In this document: positions 1 through 11,520 of the stretch, one piece after another
How the letters are laid out: each line of letters opens with the position of its first letter
How positions within the stretch are numbered: position 1 is the stretch's first letter
NCBI RefSeq assembly: GCF_947179165.1
Contig: NC_077237.1
Coordinates: 58,734,023 to 58,798,022, forward strand
Reading direction: 5' to 3'
Source: Solanum dulcamara
Lineage: Eukaryota; Streptophyta; Magnoliopsida; Solanales; Solanaceae
Length of the DNA: 64,000 nt
Position numbers and translations under genes: made by a program
The notes under the pieces: generated by a model
Database searches by the model: none
Told to the model about the DNA's origin: nothing
The model's input: the letters and a program-made list of their open reading frames with translations, nothing else

Positions 1-2684
1 GCTCTTTTAACTTTGAAGGTTAGCCTATGGTTGACTTTGTCAGCATTCTTAGAAAATGCACTCGGAGGGTAATTTTGACAAAGATGTTAGCTTTAGAAAA
101 TCAAATTTAGTCTAGAAAGACCTTTTTTTGGTTCTCGATACTTTCGGGTTTATTTTGACCCCTCGATAGATTTCTGTATTCGGAGGTAGGACCCACAGTT
201 GATTTTAATGATCTCTGATGGGAAATGCGACTGCACCATTGAGTTTGTAATATCATTTCCAATCAGATTCCATATACGGTTTGTGTTTCGCCGACTCCAG
301 ATAGGTCCAGAGCGTCGGAACCAAGGATTTTGTAATTGCTAAAATTTGGTAGTGCCTTGGTGCATCCTCGCCTCTATTAAAGCAACCAATTTCAATATTT
401 ATTTGAAAATTAGCTTCACTTCATACCTCGACTTATCCTTCATTTCAAACTCAAATTTGACGGTCTAAAGGTCTAAATTCATAAGAATTTCATAGGGAAT
501 CTAGTGATGAGCTCAAAAACACGAGGAGAAGATTTGTGTGAGTTAAGAAATCAAATTTAGCTACTGCTCTGGTGATTTTTGGAGTTGTATTTTGTTAAAA
601 TTGTGGAGGTTGTAACTTGATCAATTTAAACTTGATTTGAGTGATTTTTGAGGCTAGATTGTGCAGTTTTTCGCAAGGATCGTTATAATATTATTTGTTT
701 GGGTTGGTTGGGTCTCGATTTTTTGGAATTAGATGATCAATAAGCTGCCATTTTGACCTTTTATTAGAATTTTGCGAATTATGGTTGCATGCTCTTCCCA
801 TATATTTTCCACCTCGAATTCTGTTATATTGTTGATTTGTAAGAATGGGTGACGTTTAAAACCTATTTTCGGGGTCAAATACAAAATTTCAGAAGTGGGT
901 CCCATAGTTTCCATTTTACACTTCAAAATTGGTCCATCTTTGAAAAAAATTAAATTAGTGTCTAAACTTCTATAACGAAGTTGTGATTTTATTTTTAGTA
1001 GTGTGGCAATGTTTCGAGGCCATTCGAAAGTGAAAGGCCCCAACACAGTGATTTGGAGCTCGCGTGTTTGGTCTACAGGTAGGCTACGACTTTCCTTCCT
1101 TTAGATTAAGCTAGAAAGTTTGAAATTATGTTGAGATTGATAGAATTTGGGTTGAGTAGCTTATCTATATATCTTAGGTGTTAGACATCATATTTAGACT
1201 TTTTATCGGGATTTTTGGATATCTGGAAGCATACGTATCTTGTCTTTATTTCTCGGTATTGTTAGGAGAGTTGAATGAACATGTTTTGATATTTTGGAGT
1301 ATGTTGTCCTTGATATAGGTTGTAAACCTACTTTAGTCGCCCCGACGTTGCTCCGACAGAGTTAGATCCTTATTTTATGGTGTAACGGGTTAGTGCCTGG
1401 TAGTTAGCATTCGCTAGGATACCCTTGTTCTTAATAACACCCTCATCCATAACTTGGTATAATCATGACTTCGTGAAGTATCGAAAATACTATATTTCTT
1501 GACCATTTGGCTTTGGCTAGAGTTCAAGTTTTGGAGTCATATCATCTGCGAGCTTCTGGGTACCTAGTCTCGGCCTCCGTTCTAAATTATCAAGGACCAT
1601 CAGGGTCCCCTACCCCAACCTCTGCCGGCTTGATAGTATGATGAGCATCCAGTTACGTAGTCTTTTCTTGAACCATATCGATGTGTTACGGCAAGCATCC
1701 GAGTACCCAATCGTAGCCTAGACCACACCGATATATTATGGCAAGCATCTGGGTACCCAGCCCCAGCCTTGGCCATGTTGGAACCCCTTGTTCTTTGACG
1801 TTTGGAGTTTCTGGGTTCGGAAATGATACAATTCGTCATTTCCTAATATTGTAGATTATTGGTTCCCAGCCTTGGTAGTTATAGCTATTTTGTGTATTCT
1901 ATGGGCTTATAGGGGTTCATCAAGATTTTTATTTAACTTGCGCATGAGTGTCCCTACTGGGATTATAGGGGAAAGTTGGGTATAGTTAGGTGTAGTTCTC
2001 ATAGGCAGTACTCTTTTCACTTTAGATGCTTATGTTATTTCCTATTTATGCTTATTCCTTTTTTTATATTGCTTTTACCTTTTGTACTCAGTCAGCCTAT
2101 GATGCCTATTAGGTACCCTATTTTCCTGAACCATATCGATGTGTTACGGCGAGCATCCGAGTACCCAGTCCTAGCCTAGACCACACCGATATATTATGGC
2201 AAGCATCTGGGTACCCAGCCCCAGCCTTGGCCATGTTAGAACCCCTTATTCTTTGACATTTGGAGTTTCTGGGTTCGGAAATGATACAGTTCGTCATTTC
2301 CTAATATTGTAGATTCTTGGTTCCCAACCTTGGTAGTTGTAGCTATTTTGTGTATTCTATGGGCTTATAGGGGTTTATCAAGATTTTTATTTAACTTGCG
2401 CATGAGTGTCCCTACTGGGATTATAGGGGACAGTTGGGTATAGTTAGGTGTAGTTCTCATAGGCAGTACTTTTTTCACTTTAGATGCTTATGTTAATTCC
2501 TATTTATGCTTATTCCTTTTTTTAATATTATTTTTACCTTTTCTACTCAGTCAGCCTATGATGCCTATTAGGTACCCTATTTTCTTGGTACTTATACTAC
2601 ACTTTGCATCTACTTACGTGATGCAGGACATATTACCAGCTACCACCGTCGATAGATCAAGCGTGTTATGGACCAACTTCAAGA
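1..2684 (+). repeat. 5' LTR of gypsy element A (left-truncated by window, 3' end deleted)
   Basis: This non-coding sequence aligns along its length with 20790-25970 (once insert D is removed) and with 31290-33560, which marks all three as LTRs of one family. The landmark phrase near base 20 recurs at about 20809 and 31317. The complete copies end in CATGACA followed by a tRNA-Met primer site. This copy instead breaks off after about 2684 and jumps straight into mid-gag sequence matching about 27165 in copy B. The deletion removed roughly 0.35 kb of LTR, the primer site and about 0.85 kb of 5' gag. The left LTR end lies outside the window. Short open frames here are not genes. Confidence 0.85.
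1670..2585 (+). repeat. 458-bp direct tandem duplication inside the A LTR
   Basis: The phrase GAACCATATCGATGTG begins at 1670 and again at 2128, and the following roughly 458 bases repeat with only scattered changes. Each unit contains the GGTACCCAG-type subrepeats, the stretch TTTAACTTGCGCATGAGTG and a T-rich tail. The homologous LTRs at 25380-25900 and 32970-33480 hold this segment once, so the duplication is private to this LTR. Likely origin is slipped replication or unequal exchange. Confidence 0.9.
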
Positions 2685-3330
2685 TTAGTTTACTCGGTTG
2701 GAGCTAGACCATATGATGATTGCGAGTACGAGGCTAGATTTCATCAGTTATCCTGATATGCCACTATGATTCTATCCACTGAAGAGGAAAGGGTACGGTG
2801 TTTTGTAAGTAGATTAAGACCTTACCTGAGGTTGGGGACCAAGCAATTAGTTACCACAGGTTGCTCTTTTTTGGATATTGTGTATCATGCCTGCGGGATC
2901 AATACTATTCATTGCCAGGCCTAACGGTGTAGTGATAAGAGGCCCTGACATCATAGCAGCTATAGTAGTTTCCAGTCTAGGGGCCATGACAGTTATGACA
3001 GGCCCTGCCAGGGGTTCGAGAAGAAAGGTATCAGCAGGGTCAGTCCAGTCGGTCGGTTGAGGCCGCCCTGCCAGCATTTGAGGGTAGTGAGCCGTGTTTG
3101 GGTAGTTCCACCACAGGCAAAGCTAGAGGGGATCAGGTCCTCTTTCTTCCTACCATAGATAAGTTATTATGGGCCGCTCCACCAGGAGGCATAAATCAGG
3201 ATCAGGGCCGCGATGATAGCCAGTAGGGTACTTAGAGAGGTCCTCAGGGATGCAGATCAGGTGGCAGGCAGATGGTTGTGGGGCAGGCCTACATGGCCAT
3301 TTCTATGCTACTCCAGTAAGGGTAGAGGTT
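2685..3330 (+). pseudogene. gag remnant of element A (capsid C-terminal part)
   Basis: The sequence lines up with 27165-27880 in copy B. It encodes the end of the gag capsid region: residues like RLDFISYPDMPL, then RLRPYLRLGTKQLVTTGCSFLDI, a conserved block of this gag family. The following Gly/Ser/Gln-rich stretch is open only from 2878 to 3060. The CCHC knuckle present in B (CFNCG near 27670) is missing here because about 100 bp are deleted near 3170. Several stops and frameshifts interrupt it. The gag start and N-terminal half were lost in the LTR-to-gag deletion. Confidence 0.8.
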
Positions 3331-3840
3331 GAGGCATCAGGTGATGCTATCACAGGTACTATCCTTATTTGTCAGTAGATTGCTTTAGCTTTATTTGATA
3401 TAGGTTCCACGTATTCCTATGTGTCTATATATGTTGCATCTCATCTAGTTATTGCTTATCCATGACATGAGGTATTGTTGCATGTTTCGACCTCAGTAGA
3501 GGATTCCTTAGTAGTGGATCAAGTTTGTTAATCTTGTGTGGTGACTATTTAGGGCAATGAGACTCGGGAAAATCTTATTTTATTGGATATTCTAGACTTT
3601 GATGTTATTCTAGGCATGGATTGGTTATTCCCTCATTTTGAACTTTTAGACTATTCTGCCAAGACCATTACGTTAGCCATGCCTGGCATGCCTCCGATCT
3701 TATGGGAAGGCACTTATAGTCGCCCCCCAACTAGGATTATATCCTTTATGTGGGCTCGACGGCTAGTTACGTCCAGGTTCTTAGCGTACTTAGTATATGT
3801 CCATAATGTTTCCAAGAGGCCTCTACATTTGATATAGTCC
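3330..3840 (+). pseudogene. retropepsin-like protease domain of element A
   Basis: The frame reads DAITGTILICQ, a stop, then ALFDIGSTYSYVS, matching the aspartic protease motif D-x-G-S/T of gypsy polyproteins, followed by DVILGMDWL, the conserved C-terminal protease motif (in the open segment 3583-3837). The protease would cleave the Gag-Pol polyprotein. A TAG at 3550-3552 interrupts the linker and is present at the same site in copy B (28117-28119). The domain continues into the linker to reverse transcriptase. Confidence 0.85.
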
Positions 3841-3879
3841 CTATTGTTAGGGAGTTTACTGATGTCTTCCCTACTGACC

Positions 3880-4440
3880 TACCCAGAGGGAGATATTCAC
3901 TTTGTAATAGATTTGGAATCGGTTAGTAAGCCTATTTCTATACAACCATACCATTTGGCCCCCGTAGAGCTCAAGGAGCTCAGTATGTAGCTTGAGGATC
4001 TTGTAGGTAAGGGCTTTATTCATAATACTATTTTGCCGTGGGGTGCACCCATCTTATTTAGTAGGAAGAAGGATGAGACTATATAGAGGTGAAGGTGAAA
4101 AACTGTTACCCCATGCCTCGTATCAAAGATTTGTTCAACCAGGTTTAGGGTGTGGTCATGTTTTCTAATATTGACTTGAGGTTTGGCTACCATTATTTGT
4201 GGATTAGAGTAGCCAACATTCCTAAGATTGTTTTTCAGACTCGTTATGGCCACTATGAGTTCCTTGTGATGTCTTTGGGCTTACTAATGCCTCTGTAACT
4301 TTTATGGACCTTATTAATCAAGTACTCAGGCCCTATATTGACTCCTTCATGATTGTATTCATCGATGATATACTAGTATACTCACGGAGTAGGGAGGAAC
4401 ACACGCAAAACTTGAGGGTTGCGCTCTAGACTTTGAGAGA
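3880..4440 (+). pseudogene. reverse transcriptase domain of element A
   Basis: Recognisable blocks in order: [10 protein letters not shown] followed by LPWGAPILF (fingers), [19 protein letters not shown] with [14 protein letters not shown] (palm), and [19 protein letters not shown], which keeps the catalytic aspartates of the [YF]xDD box. The frame is broken by a TAG near 3990, by one-base losses near 4280 and by a TAG at 4427-4429 that copy B also has (29026-29028). The enzyme would copy genomic RNA into cDNA in a cytoplasmic particle. It cannot be made from this copy. Confidence 0.9.
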
Positions 4441-5195
4441 TCAGCAGCTTTATGTTGAATTCTTAAATTAGAAGTTCACATTGGAGTCTGCGGCATTTAT
4501 AGGACACCTAGTGTCCAGAGAAAGTATCAGGGTGGATCCGGTGAAGATTGAGGCTATTCGTGGTTGGGCCAGGCCTAGATTTATTATAGTGATTCAAAGT
4601 TTTATTGGGTTGGCTGGGTATTATAGGCACTTTATCGAGGGTTTCTCCATCATTGCAGACCCATTGACCCTCCAAGATGTTCCTTTTGTGTGGTCCGAGG
4701 AGTGTGAGTCGAGCTTTCAGAAGCTTAAAGAGTTTCTCACCACTGCTCCTGTTCTGACTTCTCGAGTTGATGAAATGATCTTTTCATTATATTTTGATGC
4801 TTCAGATATGGGTCTTGGGTATGTACTTATGCAGAGGGCCTAATTATTGCGTATGCTTCTTGACAATTTAGAATACACGAGCGTAACTACCCCACTCATG
4901 ACCTTAAGTTGGTGGTGGTAGTTTTCGCACACAAGATATGGAGGTACTACTTATATGGAGTCCATTATGAGATATTTATAGATCACCTAACTTACAGTAC
5001 ATTATGAGTCAGAGAGATCTTAATTCTAGACAACGACACTAGGTTGAGCTATTGGCCAATTATGACATATCCATCCTCTACCACCCGGGCAAGGCGAATG
5101 TAGTAGTAGACATCTTGAGCTGGAAGATGGGGAATATGGGTAGTTTAGCCTACTTGTCTGCTACAAAGTGACCATCAGCCTTGGACATCTAGTCT
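4440..5195 (+). pseudogene. RT connection and RNase H domain of element A
   Basis: Open from 4481 to 4843, this encodes the thumb/connection phrases FIGHLVSRESIRVDP and FIGLAGYYRHFIEGFS, then the RNase H start SLYFDASDMGLGYVLMQ with its catalytic Asp. Past 4843 the frame shifts but [23 protein letters not shown] and DHLTYST can be followed in other frames, ending in VELLANYDISILYHPGKANVV. Copy B has lost about 270 bp of this domain. Stops lie at about 5047 and 5116. Confidence 0.85.
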
Positions 5196-6702
5196 TTGGC
5201 TAATAGGATGGTCAGGTTGGACATCTCAGATTCCAGTTCAATTTTTGCTTTTGTAGGAGCTCGGCCATCTTTGTTGGATCATATTCGAGGTCGACAGTCT
5301 GAGGATGGGTCATTGGAAGAGCTTCGAGAGTTAGTATTGAGAGCCGAAGGTGGCAAAACTTCTATAGATTTATATAGGATACTATGGTTTGATGGTCGCC
5401 TTTGTGTCCCCAGAGTTGGAGACTTCATTAAGTTTATCCTTCGCGAGGCCCACGATTCAAGGTACTCTATTCATTTGGGCACCGCGAAGATGTATCAGGA
5501 TTTGAGACAGAATTACTGGTGGTGTGGCATGAGGAGAGATATACTTGAGTATGTATCCCATTGTTTGAATTGCCAACAGGTTAAGATAGAGCAACAATAG
5601 CCTGGTGGAGTTTTTCATAGAGTACCTAGTCTCGAGTGGAAATGGAAATGAATTACCATGGACTTTGTTATGGGATTTCCTTGAACACTTAGAGGTAATG
5701 ATGGTATTTGGGTCATCATTGATCTATTGACCAAGTTAGTATATTTCTTGCCAGTACGGTCCACTATTACTATAGATCATCTAGCTTGGATCTATATTCA
5801 GGAGGTGGTTCATTTGTATGGAGTACTAGTGTCCATTTTATCAGATAGAGGATCTCAATTTACTTTTATTATCTATAGGGACTTTCAAAGAGAGTTGGGC
5901 ACCTAGGTTGATCTTAGTATGACATTTCCTTCATAGACTAACAGTCAGTTAGAGTGTACTATTCAGTCAGAGTGTACTATTCAGGTTGTGGAGGATATGC
6001 TGCGAGCTTCTGTATTAGAGTTCGAGGTTCATTCGGAGCAGTCCTTGACTTTGGTAGAGTTTGCGTACAACAACAACTACCACTCTATTATTCATATGGC
6101 CCCATTTGAGTCCTTATATGGTAGGCATTGTCGCACTCCAGTTGGTTAGTTTGAGTATTCAGAGTTTGGGCCGTATAGTACCAATTTATTTCGGGATGCC
6201 ATAGCCAAAGTCCGAGTTATTCAGGATAGGCTGAGGACAACTTAAAGTAGGCACTAGAGTTATGCTAATTGTAACCGTCGACCCTTACACTTCGATATTG
6301 GAGATCGAGTATTCTTTCGGATGTCTCCCTTTAAGGGCGTGATGAGAATCGGCAGGCAAGGTAAGCTTAGCCCCAGGTATATTGTGCCCTATAAGATTCT
6401 GAGGAGAGTCGGAGAGGTTGCTTAGGATTTGGATTTTCCATCAATATTTTCAACTGTACACCCTATTTTTCATGTTTCTATGCTTCTCTGGTATATTCCA
6501 AATGTGTCTTACGTGCTTTAGTGTGATTCTGTTGAGTTAGTTGATCTCCTAACTTTTGTTGAGGAGCCGGTTGCTATTCTAGCTAGAGATGTTTGCCAGC
6601 TTCATTCTAATTCCATCCTTGTGGTTAAGGTCTAGTGTCTCCATCATTCGATCGAGGAGGCTACCTTGGAGACCAAGTAGGAGATGTGGGAGCAGTTCCC
6701 TA
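5196..6702 (+). pseudogene. integrase of element A, first copy, with chromodomain-like tail
   Basis: The segment 5196-5600 holds the full HHCC zinc finger: histidines in EAHDSRYSIHLG and cysteines in CLNCQQVK. The catalytic core follows with MDFVMGFP, DGIWVIIDLLTKLVYFLPV and SILSDRGSQFT. The C-terminal part has LTLVEFAYNNNYHS, the SPRYIVPYKILRRVGEV block, HPIFHVSMLLWYIP and LTFVEEPVAILARD, ending near EEATLETK. Integrase joins cDNA ends to host DNA, and the tail probably steers targeting. At least eight stops interrupt it, including TAG at 5598-5600 and 6423-6425 that recur in the other copies. At 6703 it runs directly into a second integrase. Confidence 0.9.
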
Positions 6703-7441
6703 GATCGATTTTGGCTTTTGTGGGAGCTCAGTTATCTTTGTTGGATCATATACGTTGTCAATAGTTCAAGGATAGAGCATTGGTAGAGCTTCAAGAGTTA
6801 GTATTGTGAGATGAGGGTGCACAAAATTCTATAGATTTAGATGGGATACTATGCTTTGATGGTTGCCTTTGTGTCTCCAGAGTTAGATACTTTATTCTGT
6901 TGATCCTTTGCGAGGCCCACGATTTAAGGTACTCTATTCATTCAAGCACCACGAGGATGTATCAGGATTTGAGACAACATTACTGGTGGTATTACATGAG
7001 CAGAGATATAGTTGAGTATGTATCCCATTTGAGTTGCCGGTAGGTTAAGACTGAGCAACAATAGTCTGGTAGAGTTTTTTAGAGATTACCTATTCCCGAG
7101 TGGAAATAGGAATTGATTACTATGGACTCTTTGAAGGGATTGCCTTAGACACCTGAAGGTAATAATGGTATTTAGGTCATCATTAATCGATTGACCAAGT
7201 CAGCATATTTCTTTCCAGTACGGTCCAATTTTACTATAGATTGTCTAGCTGGGAGTACCTGTGTCCATTATATTAGATAAGGGATCTCAATTTACTTCTA
7301 GTTTATGGAGGGCTTTTAGAGAGAGTTGGGCACCCGGGTTGATCTTAGAATAAAATTTCATCTATAGACTGACGTTCAGTCAGAGCGTACTATTTAAGTT
7401 CTGGAAGATATGCTGCGAGCTTGTGTATTAGAGTTCTAGGG
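6703..7441 (+). pseudogene. second integrase copy in element A, 5' part
   Basis: After the end of the first integrase the sequence returns to the pre-integrase point equivalent to about 5235 and repeats the zinc-finger and core coding. It resembles copy B more than the first copy in A: it shares with B the phrase HYWWYYMSRDI/HYWWYDMSRDI and loss of the first Cys codon of the finger (HLSCR versus HCLNCQQ). It stops at 7441, where element C is inserted, and resumes at 19743. TAG at 7062-7064 is shared with both other copies. Confidence 0.9.
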
Positions 7442-10389
7442 TGTCATGACCCAACCCCATAAGCCGCGACTGGGGTCCGATCAGAACCCCCGTATACGTG
7501 TCTATTAGTTGTGGTCAAGTCGAACTGTAATTAACATAATACTATGCAACAGAACCCTATTAGGTGATAACATTTTCATAAACCAGTAGCCTCTTTTATT
7601 TGTATCACATCATGAAAGGACACGTAAGACGATGAGGTTGTCATACATATAAACTTTTACAACATTTCCAGTAGACCCAGCTGAACAATACTTACACATA
7701 CAACCCACATATATATGTCTGTAGGCCTCTAAAATATTAATGACAACATATGGCACGACAGGGCCCCAACCGTACCCCCAAATAGACAAAATAATTTTAT
7801 ATATCAGTGGTCAGTACCAAAACCTAGGCTCTGATACAATGGAGCCTCTTCTAGCTGAACTGCACGGAATCCTAAGCTGGCAGACTCCCAAGACCTGTAT
7901 ATATACCTGCGGGCATGAAACACAACCCTCTGAGAAAAGAGGGTCAGTACGACATATATACTGTGTATGTAAAATGTAATATAATACAACTGGAGGTATA
8001 TCCAAAATAAAAAAGCAGGGGAATAAATTATCAAATTAGAAGCCTGTACCTATACTCTGTGAATTATAAAAGCATGCATGCTCATATCATACCATATAGC
8101 CGGCCCTTTCAGGGGTCCGATAAATCATATCTGTAAAACCATCATGTCCCCAGTGCCATCACCACCTTATTACAATACATCATCATATATATACATACGT
8201 ACCCGGCCCTCTAGTGAGGGAATGGTGAAAAATACAGTGAATTGTGCACGATTACTATTCTTGGTCCAGATGCGATAAAAGAAGTGTTACAGTATACACG
8301 ATTAGAGTAGTGAGAAATAAAACACAGTTTAAATCATTAACGGAGACTCAATGAAATCGTCAGGTGAATCATCCCTGGAGATTAGGGCAGAAAGTATCTG
8401 ACGTATACCCTCTAAATATCACTAAGGACTATGTAAAAGGGAGTTTTGGAAATCTTAGACATATAATTGTATGAAATATCTTATAGCAGTCCGAGCGTTG
8501 GTTGCCTCAGAGCCTTTCTTTTTTTTTACAAAATGAGCTTAGTCAAATCAATTGTTATACAGTCATATAAAAGACTCGAGGAGTAGGAGTTTAACTACTT
8601 TAAAAGTCTTAGCATCCAGAAGTGATCAAGAGTCCTGAAGTCATATTCAGAACCTAAGAGTGAAGTTGCCTCGAAGCTTTCATCATCCATGGACTACATC
8701 TAAGACATGCCAAAAAGGAAGAGAAAAGATAGGGTTTACATACCTATGCAAAAAACAAGGCAAGAGAGAGCTTCACATACCTTTTATGAGTTACTCTTTA
8801 TCCCGTTCTCCTCATCGTCCTTTGAACCTATTAACCATGAAAGTAATATGAATATCAATCACTCTTAGCTTTCCATCATCTTAGGTTTCACCCTAGTATT
8901 CATGGAATCTATGTCCTTGTTTGTCTCCTCGACTAGTTCTTTAATTAGTTAAGGCGTTAACGAAAATTGGGAAGCACCTCCCCTATAATGTGCCCTATCC
9001 AAATTTCCAATTATATCCCTAAACACTACAGCCAACCAACAACAATAACCTGTAGCATATGTTTAAGCAATTCACACCAACAATATACAACATAAGCTCC
9101 GAACGACTCGCTCAAAATTATGATATCAAATAGGGTGTCTAGCCTTTATTTTGTAACACCTTTAATTATACAAAACGAGGTTTTATGTGGATGCAACCAG
9201 AAGAACCCCTACACCTTTTAGAACAAATTTAGTCCCTTCAACAAAACACCACACCCCTACAGAAGCACCTCACAAGCACAACCCTTTACTTCAATGATAA
9301 TTCAACTATAACGACTCCAATTTAGTTTATTTCGAACATCAAACCTCTCTATGATGTTTTCACATTTACAGCTAATTAAACAACATATAATAAACTTATT
9401 AACAATACCATAAACTCAAAATTAAGAGGAGAAACCTTATCTTACCCGAAATTGGCCAAATCTGCCAAATTGCAACTCGGAACTTCTCCAAACGTGCTGA
9501 AATTAAGCGGGCTGTTTATGTCCCTTCTACGCTTCCCCAAATTGGATTTTTTGGTTATAAAATACTATTATATAACCTTGGGACACCTAATATAATTAAT
9601 TCAAGGAACGAAACTCGGAGGCTTACCTTGGCAGCCCCCAAACCCGTAGCCCTCCTTTCCTTGTCTCCAATATTTTCCTTCAGCTTTCTCTTGTTTGTTT
9701 CAAGTGTAAAGCTGAAGTTATAGTTCCGTATACATCGTAATATACATATATACATCTCAACATGATTTAGAAACACCTTAGATAATTAATTTGATGAGAG
9801 AAAGTTAGAAACCTTCCTTAGTTTCTTCTAAACCATGGCTGCCTCCTTTGCTCTTCTTACATTTTTCCTTTCTTTTTGGCTGTTGTTTTGAACAGAAAAT
9901 GTGACTCAGAGTCACTTAAAATATAGATATATGTTGCCTTAAGGGGTGACATGTGTCCTCCCCTAAGAGTGACACGTGTTCGACCCCCATTGGGCCAATA
10001 CATACATGCTGCTAATAAGGGGATGCCACGTGGTGTGGGGGTCCACCTCCACCAAGAAGGTGGGTCACCTTTTCCCCTTCCTCGTGGGTTCGTAATCTCA
10101 TCCTATTTTAGGAGCCTATGTAATCCGTCCTACGTAATCTTGGTATGTCCTCAAGTATGTAAGACTTCTAAGTTAGTAGCTTACGTAGGTAAGTCGAGTC
10201 CTATGACTCATCACTTGGACTCCAATTCCTTCCGTATTGTTATGACTCTATTTCCAACCTTCTCTACTATGGGGTATCACATTCTCCCTTCTTTAGATTC
10301 GTTTGATAGTGTTTTGGCATATTCGGCTCACATGATAATGTCTAAGGAACTTATAAGACATTCCGAGTTTAAAAGTGTGGGGTGTAACA
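7442..10389 (-). repeat. LTR of element C adjacent to the polypurine tract
   Basis: The 2,948-bp LTR has termini TGTCATGACC and GTGTAACA and closely matches 13289-15864 plus 19278-19737. Read on the minus strand, U3 is at the right end: G-boxes CACGTG at 9973-9978 and 10027-10032 and an AT-rich TATA-like stretch near 9919-9935. The middle carries tRNA-like A/T-rich leader DNA with no real coding. The open segments at 7740-8278 and 9951-10406 are chance frames in the LTR and have equivalents, differently broken, in the sister LTR. Confidence 0.9.
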
Positions 10390-10426
10390 TCCTTCCCCCC
10401 CTTTAGAACATTCGTCCCCGAATGTT
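10390..10426 (-). promoter_or_regulatory. polypurine tract and adjacent hairpin of element C
   Basis: On the minus strand the tract AAAGGGGGGGAAGGA (10390-10404) lies immediately before the LTR start TGTTACACC and would prime plus-strand cDNA synthesis. Next to it, 10407-10426 is an inverted repeat with 8-bp arms AACATTCG and CGAATGTT around the loop TCCC. The same arrangement occurs in element H (47456-47491). Confidence 0.85.
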
Positions 10427-11520
10427 AAACAAAACTTCCCTTAGCACCTTATACAAATCGTAGGGAGATTCTTTACTGTTTCCATAACACATACTTCTAT
10501 CCAAGTACTTAATATATGAGTTGTAGGAGTTGGGGTTACCTGCAAACATCGGGAATAGGTGTGAATACTTGTATTTCATGTTCTCTTCAGCTTCCCCGGT
10601 CATCCTCTCTCCGGTTTTGGTTTTTCCATAGTATCTTGACGGAAGGCACATCTTTAGTCTACAATTTTCTAGTTTGTTAATCTAAGATGGCGATAGGTTG
10701 TTCCTCGTAGGATTCCATTTCCTGGACATCATCTATGGAATATACCCTGGGTGGTTGGTCAGTATCCTTGTAAAACATCCCTATCTGATGGATTGGGCGT
10801 ATAGTTTTCAAATAAGGTTGTAAGCTCAACTTACCAGCCACTTTGCCCACCTTACGAGCAACTTGATATCGTCTAATATATTTTGGGTTAAGTTTCTTTT
10901 TTTGGGTGACCTTGTTATGAACATCCAATTATCAATTTGAACTTTGTATATCGATGGCAATTATCTGTATATTATTTCTTCGACTCTGGGCTGCTAATTC
11001 GTAGCTTGCTCAATTATGTCGGGGCCCTTTAGCTTAGTCTCTATAACATCACCCCATCCAGTAGAGGACTTACACATCTTGCTCTACCAGTCTTGTACGG
11101 GGCTATTGGGATACTAGAGTAGTAGCCATTATGGTAGGCAAATCGATGAGTGATGGATAATCGTCCCAGCTACCTTCGAAGTTAATCTCCCGGCTTGCGA
11201 CATATCCTCTAGCATCTAATAGTACACTCAGTCTGTTTAATAGCTCGAGGGAAAAATGCGGTACTAAGACCTATCTGTGCTCCTAATTTCTTCTTGGACT
11301 GATCTCAAGACGTTAATTATAATTGAAGTCCCTCTATCTGAGATATTAGCTGAGGAAGCCTCACGGAACCTTACTACCTCCTAGTCTATAACTTCACTTA
11401 GTTCTAGCTGCATAGGTGGTCTTACTTGAAGGCAAATGGGCTGATTCATTAGCCTTATCGCAATAACCCATATAGCACCCTACTCTTGAAGAGTATAGCA
11501 TAGGTGTGTAATGACGTTGA
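10403..11520 (-). pseudogene. integrase core remnant and chromodomain-like C-terminus of element C
   Basis: Minus-strand open pieces 10403-10651 and 10677-10928 encode GEAEENMKYKYSHLFP (chromodomain-like end), LNPKYIRRYQVARKVGKVAGKLSLQ, and MESYEEQPIAILD, all typical of the extreme C-terminus of chromovirus integrases. Upstream on the minus strand, about 11140-11220, phrases like NFEGSWDDYPSL correspond to the end of the catalytic core. Stops and frameshifts are frequent. The domain order and the nearby polypurine tract fix the element's orientation. Confidence 0.8.

Noticed and set aside
9951..10406. 151-residue plus-strand open frame
   Set aside because: It lies wholly in U3 of an LTR of element C, antisense to its promoter; the sister LTR and the LTRs of H carry broken versions.
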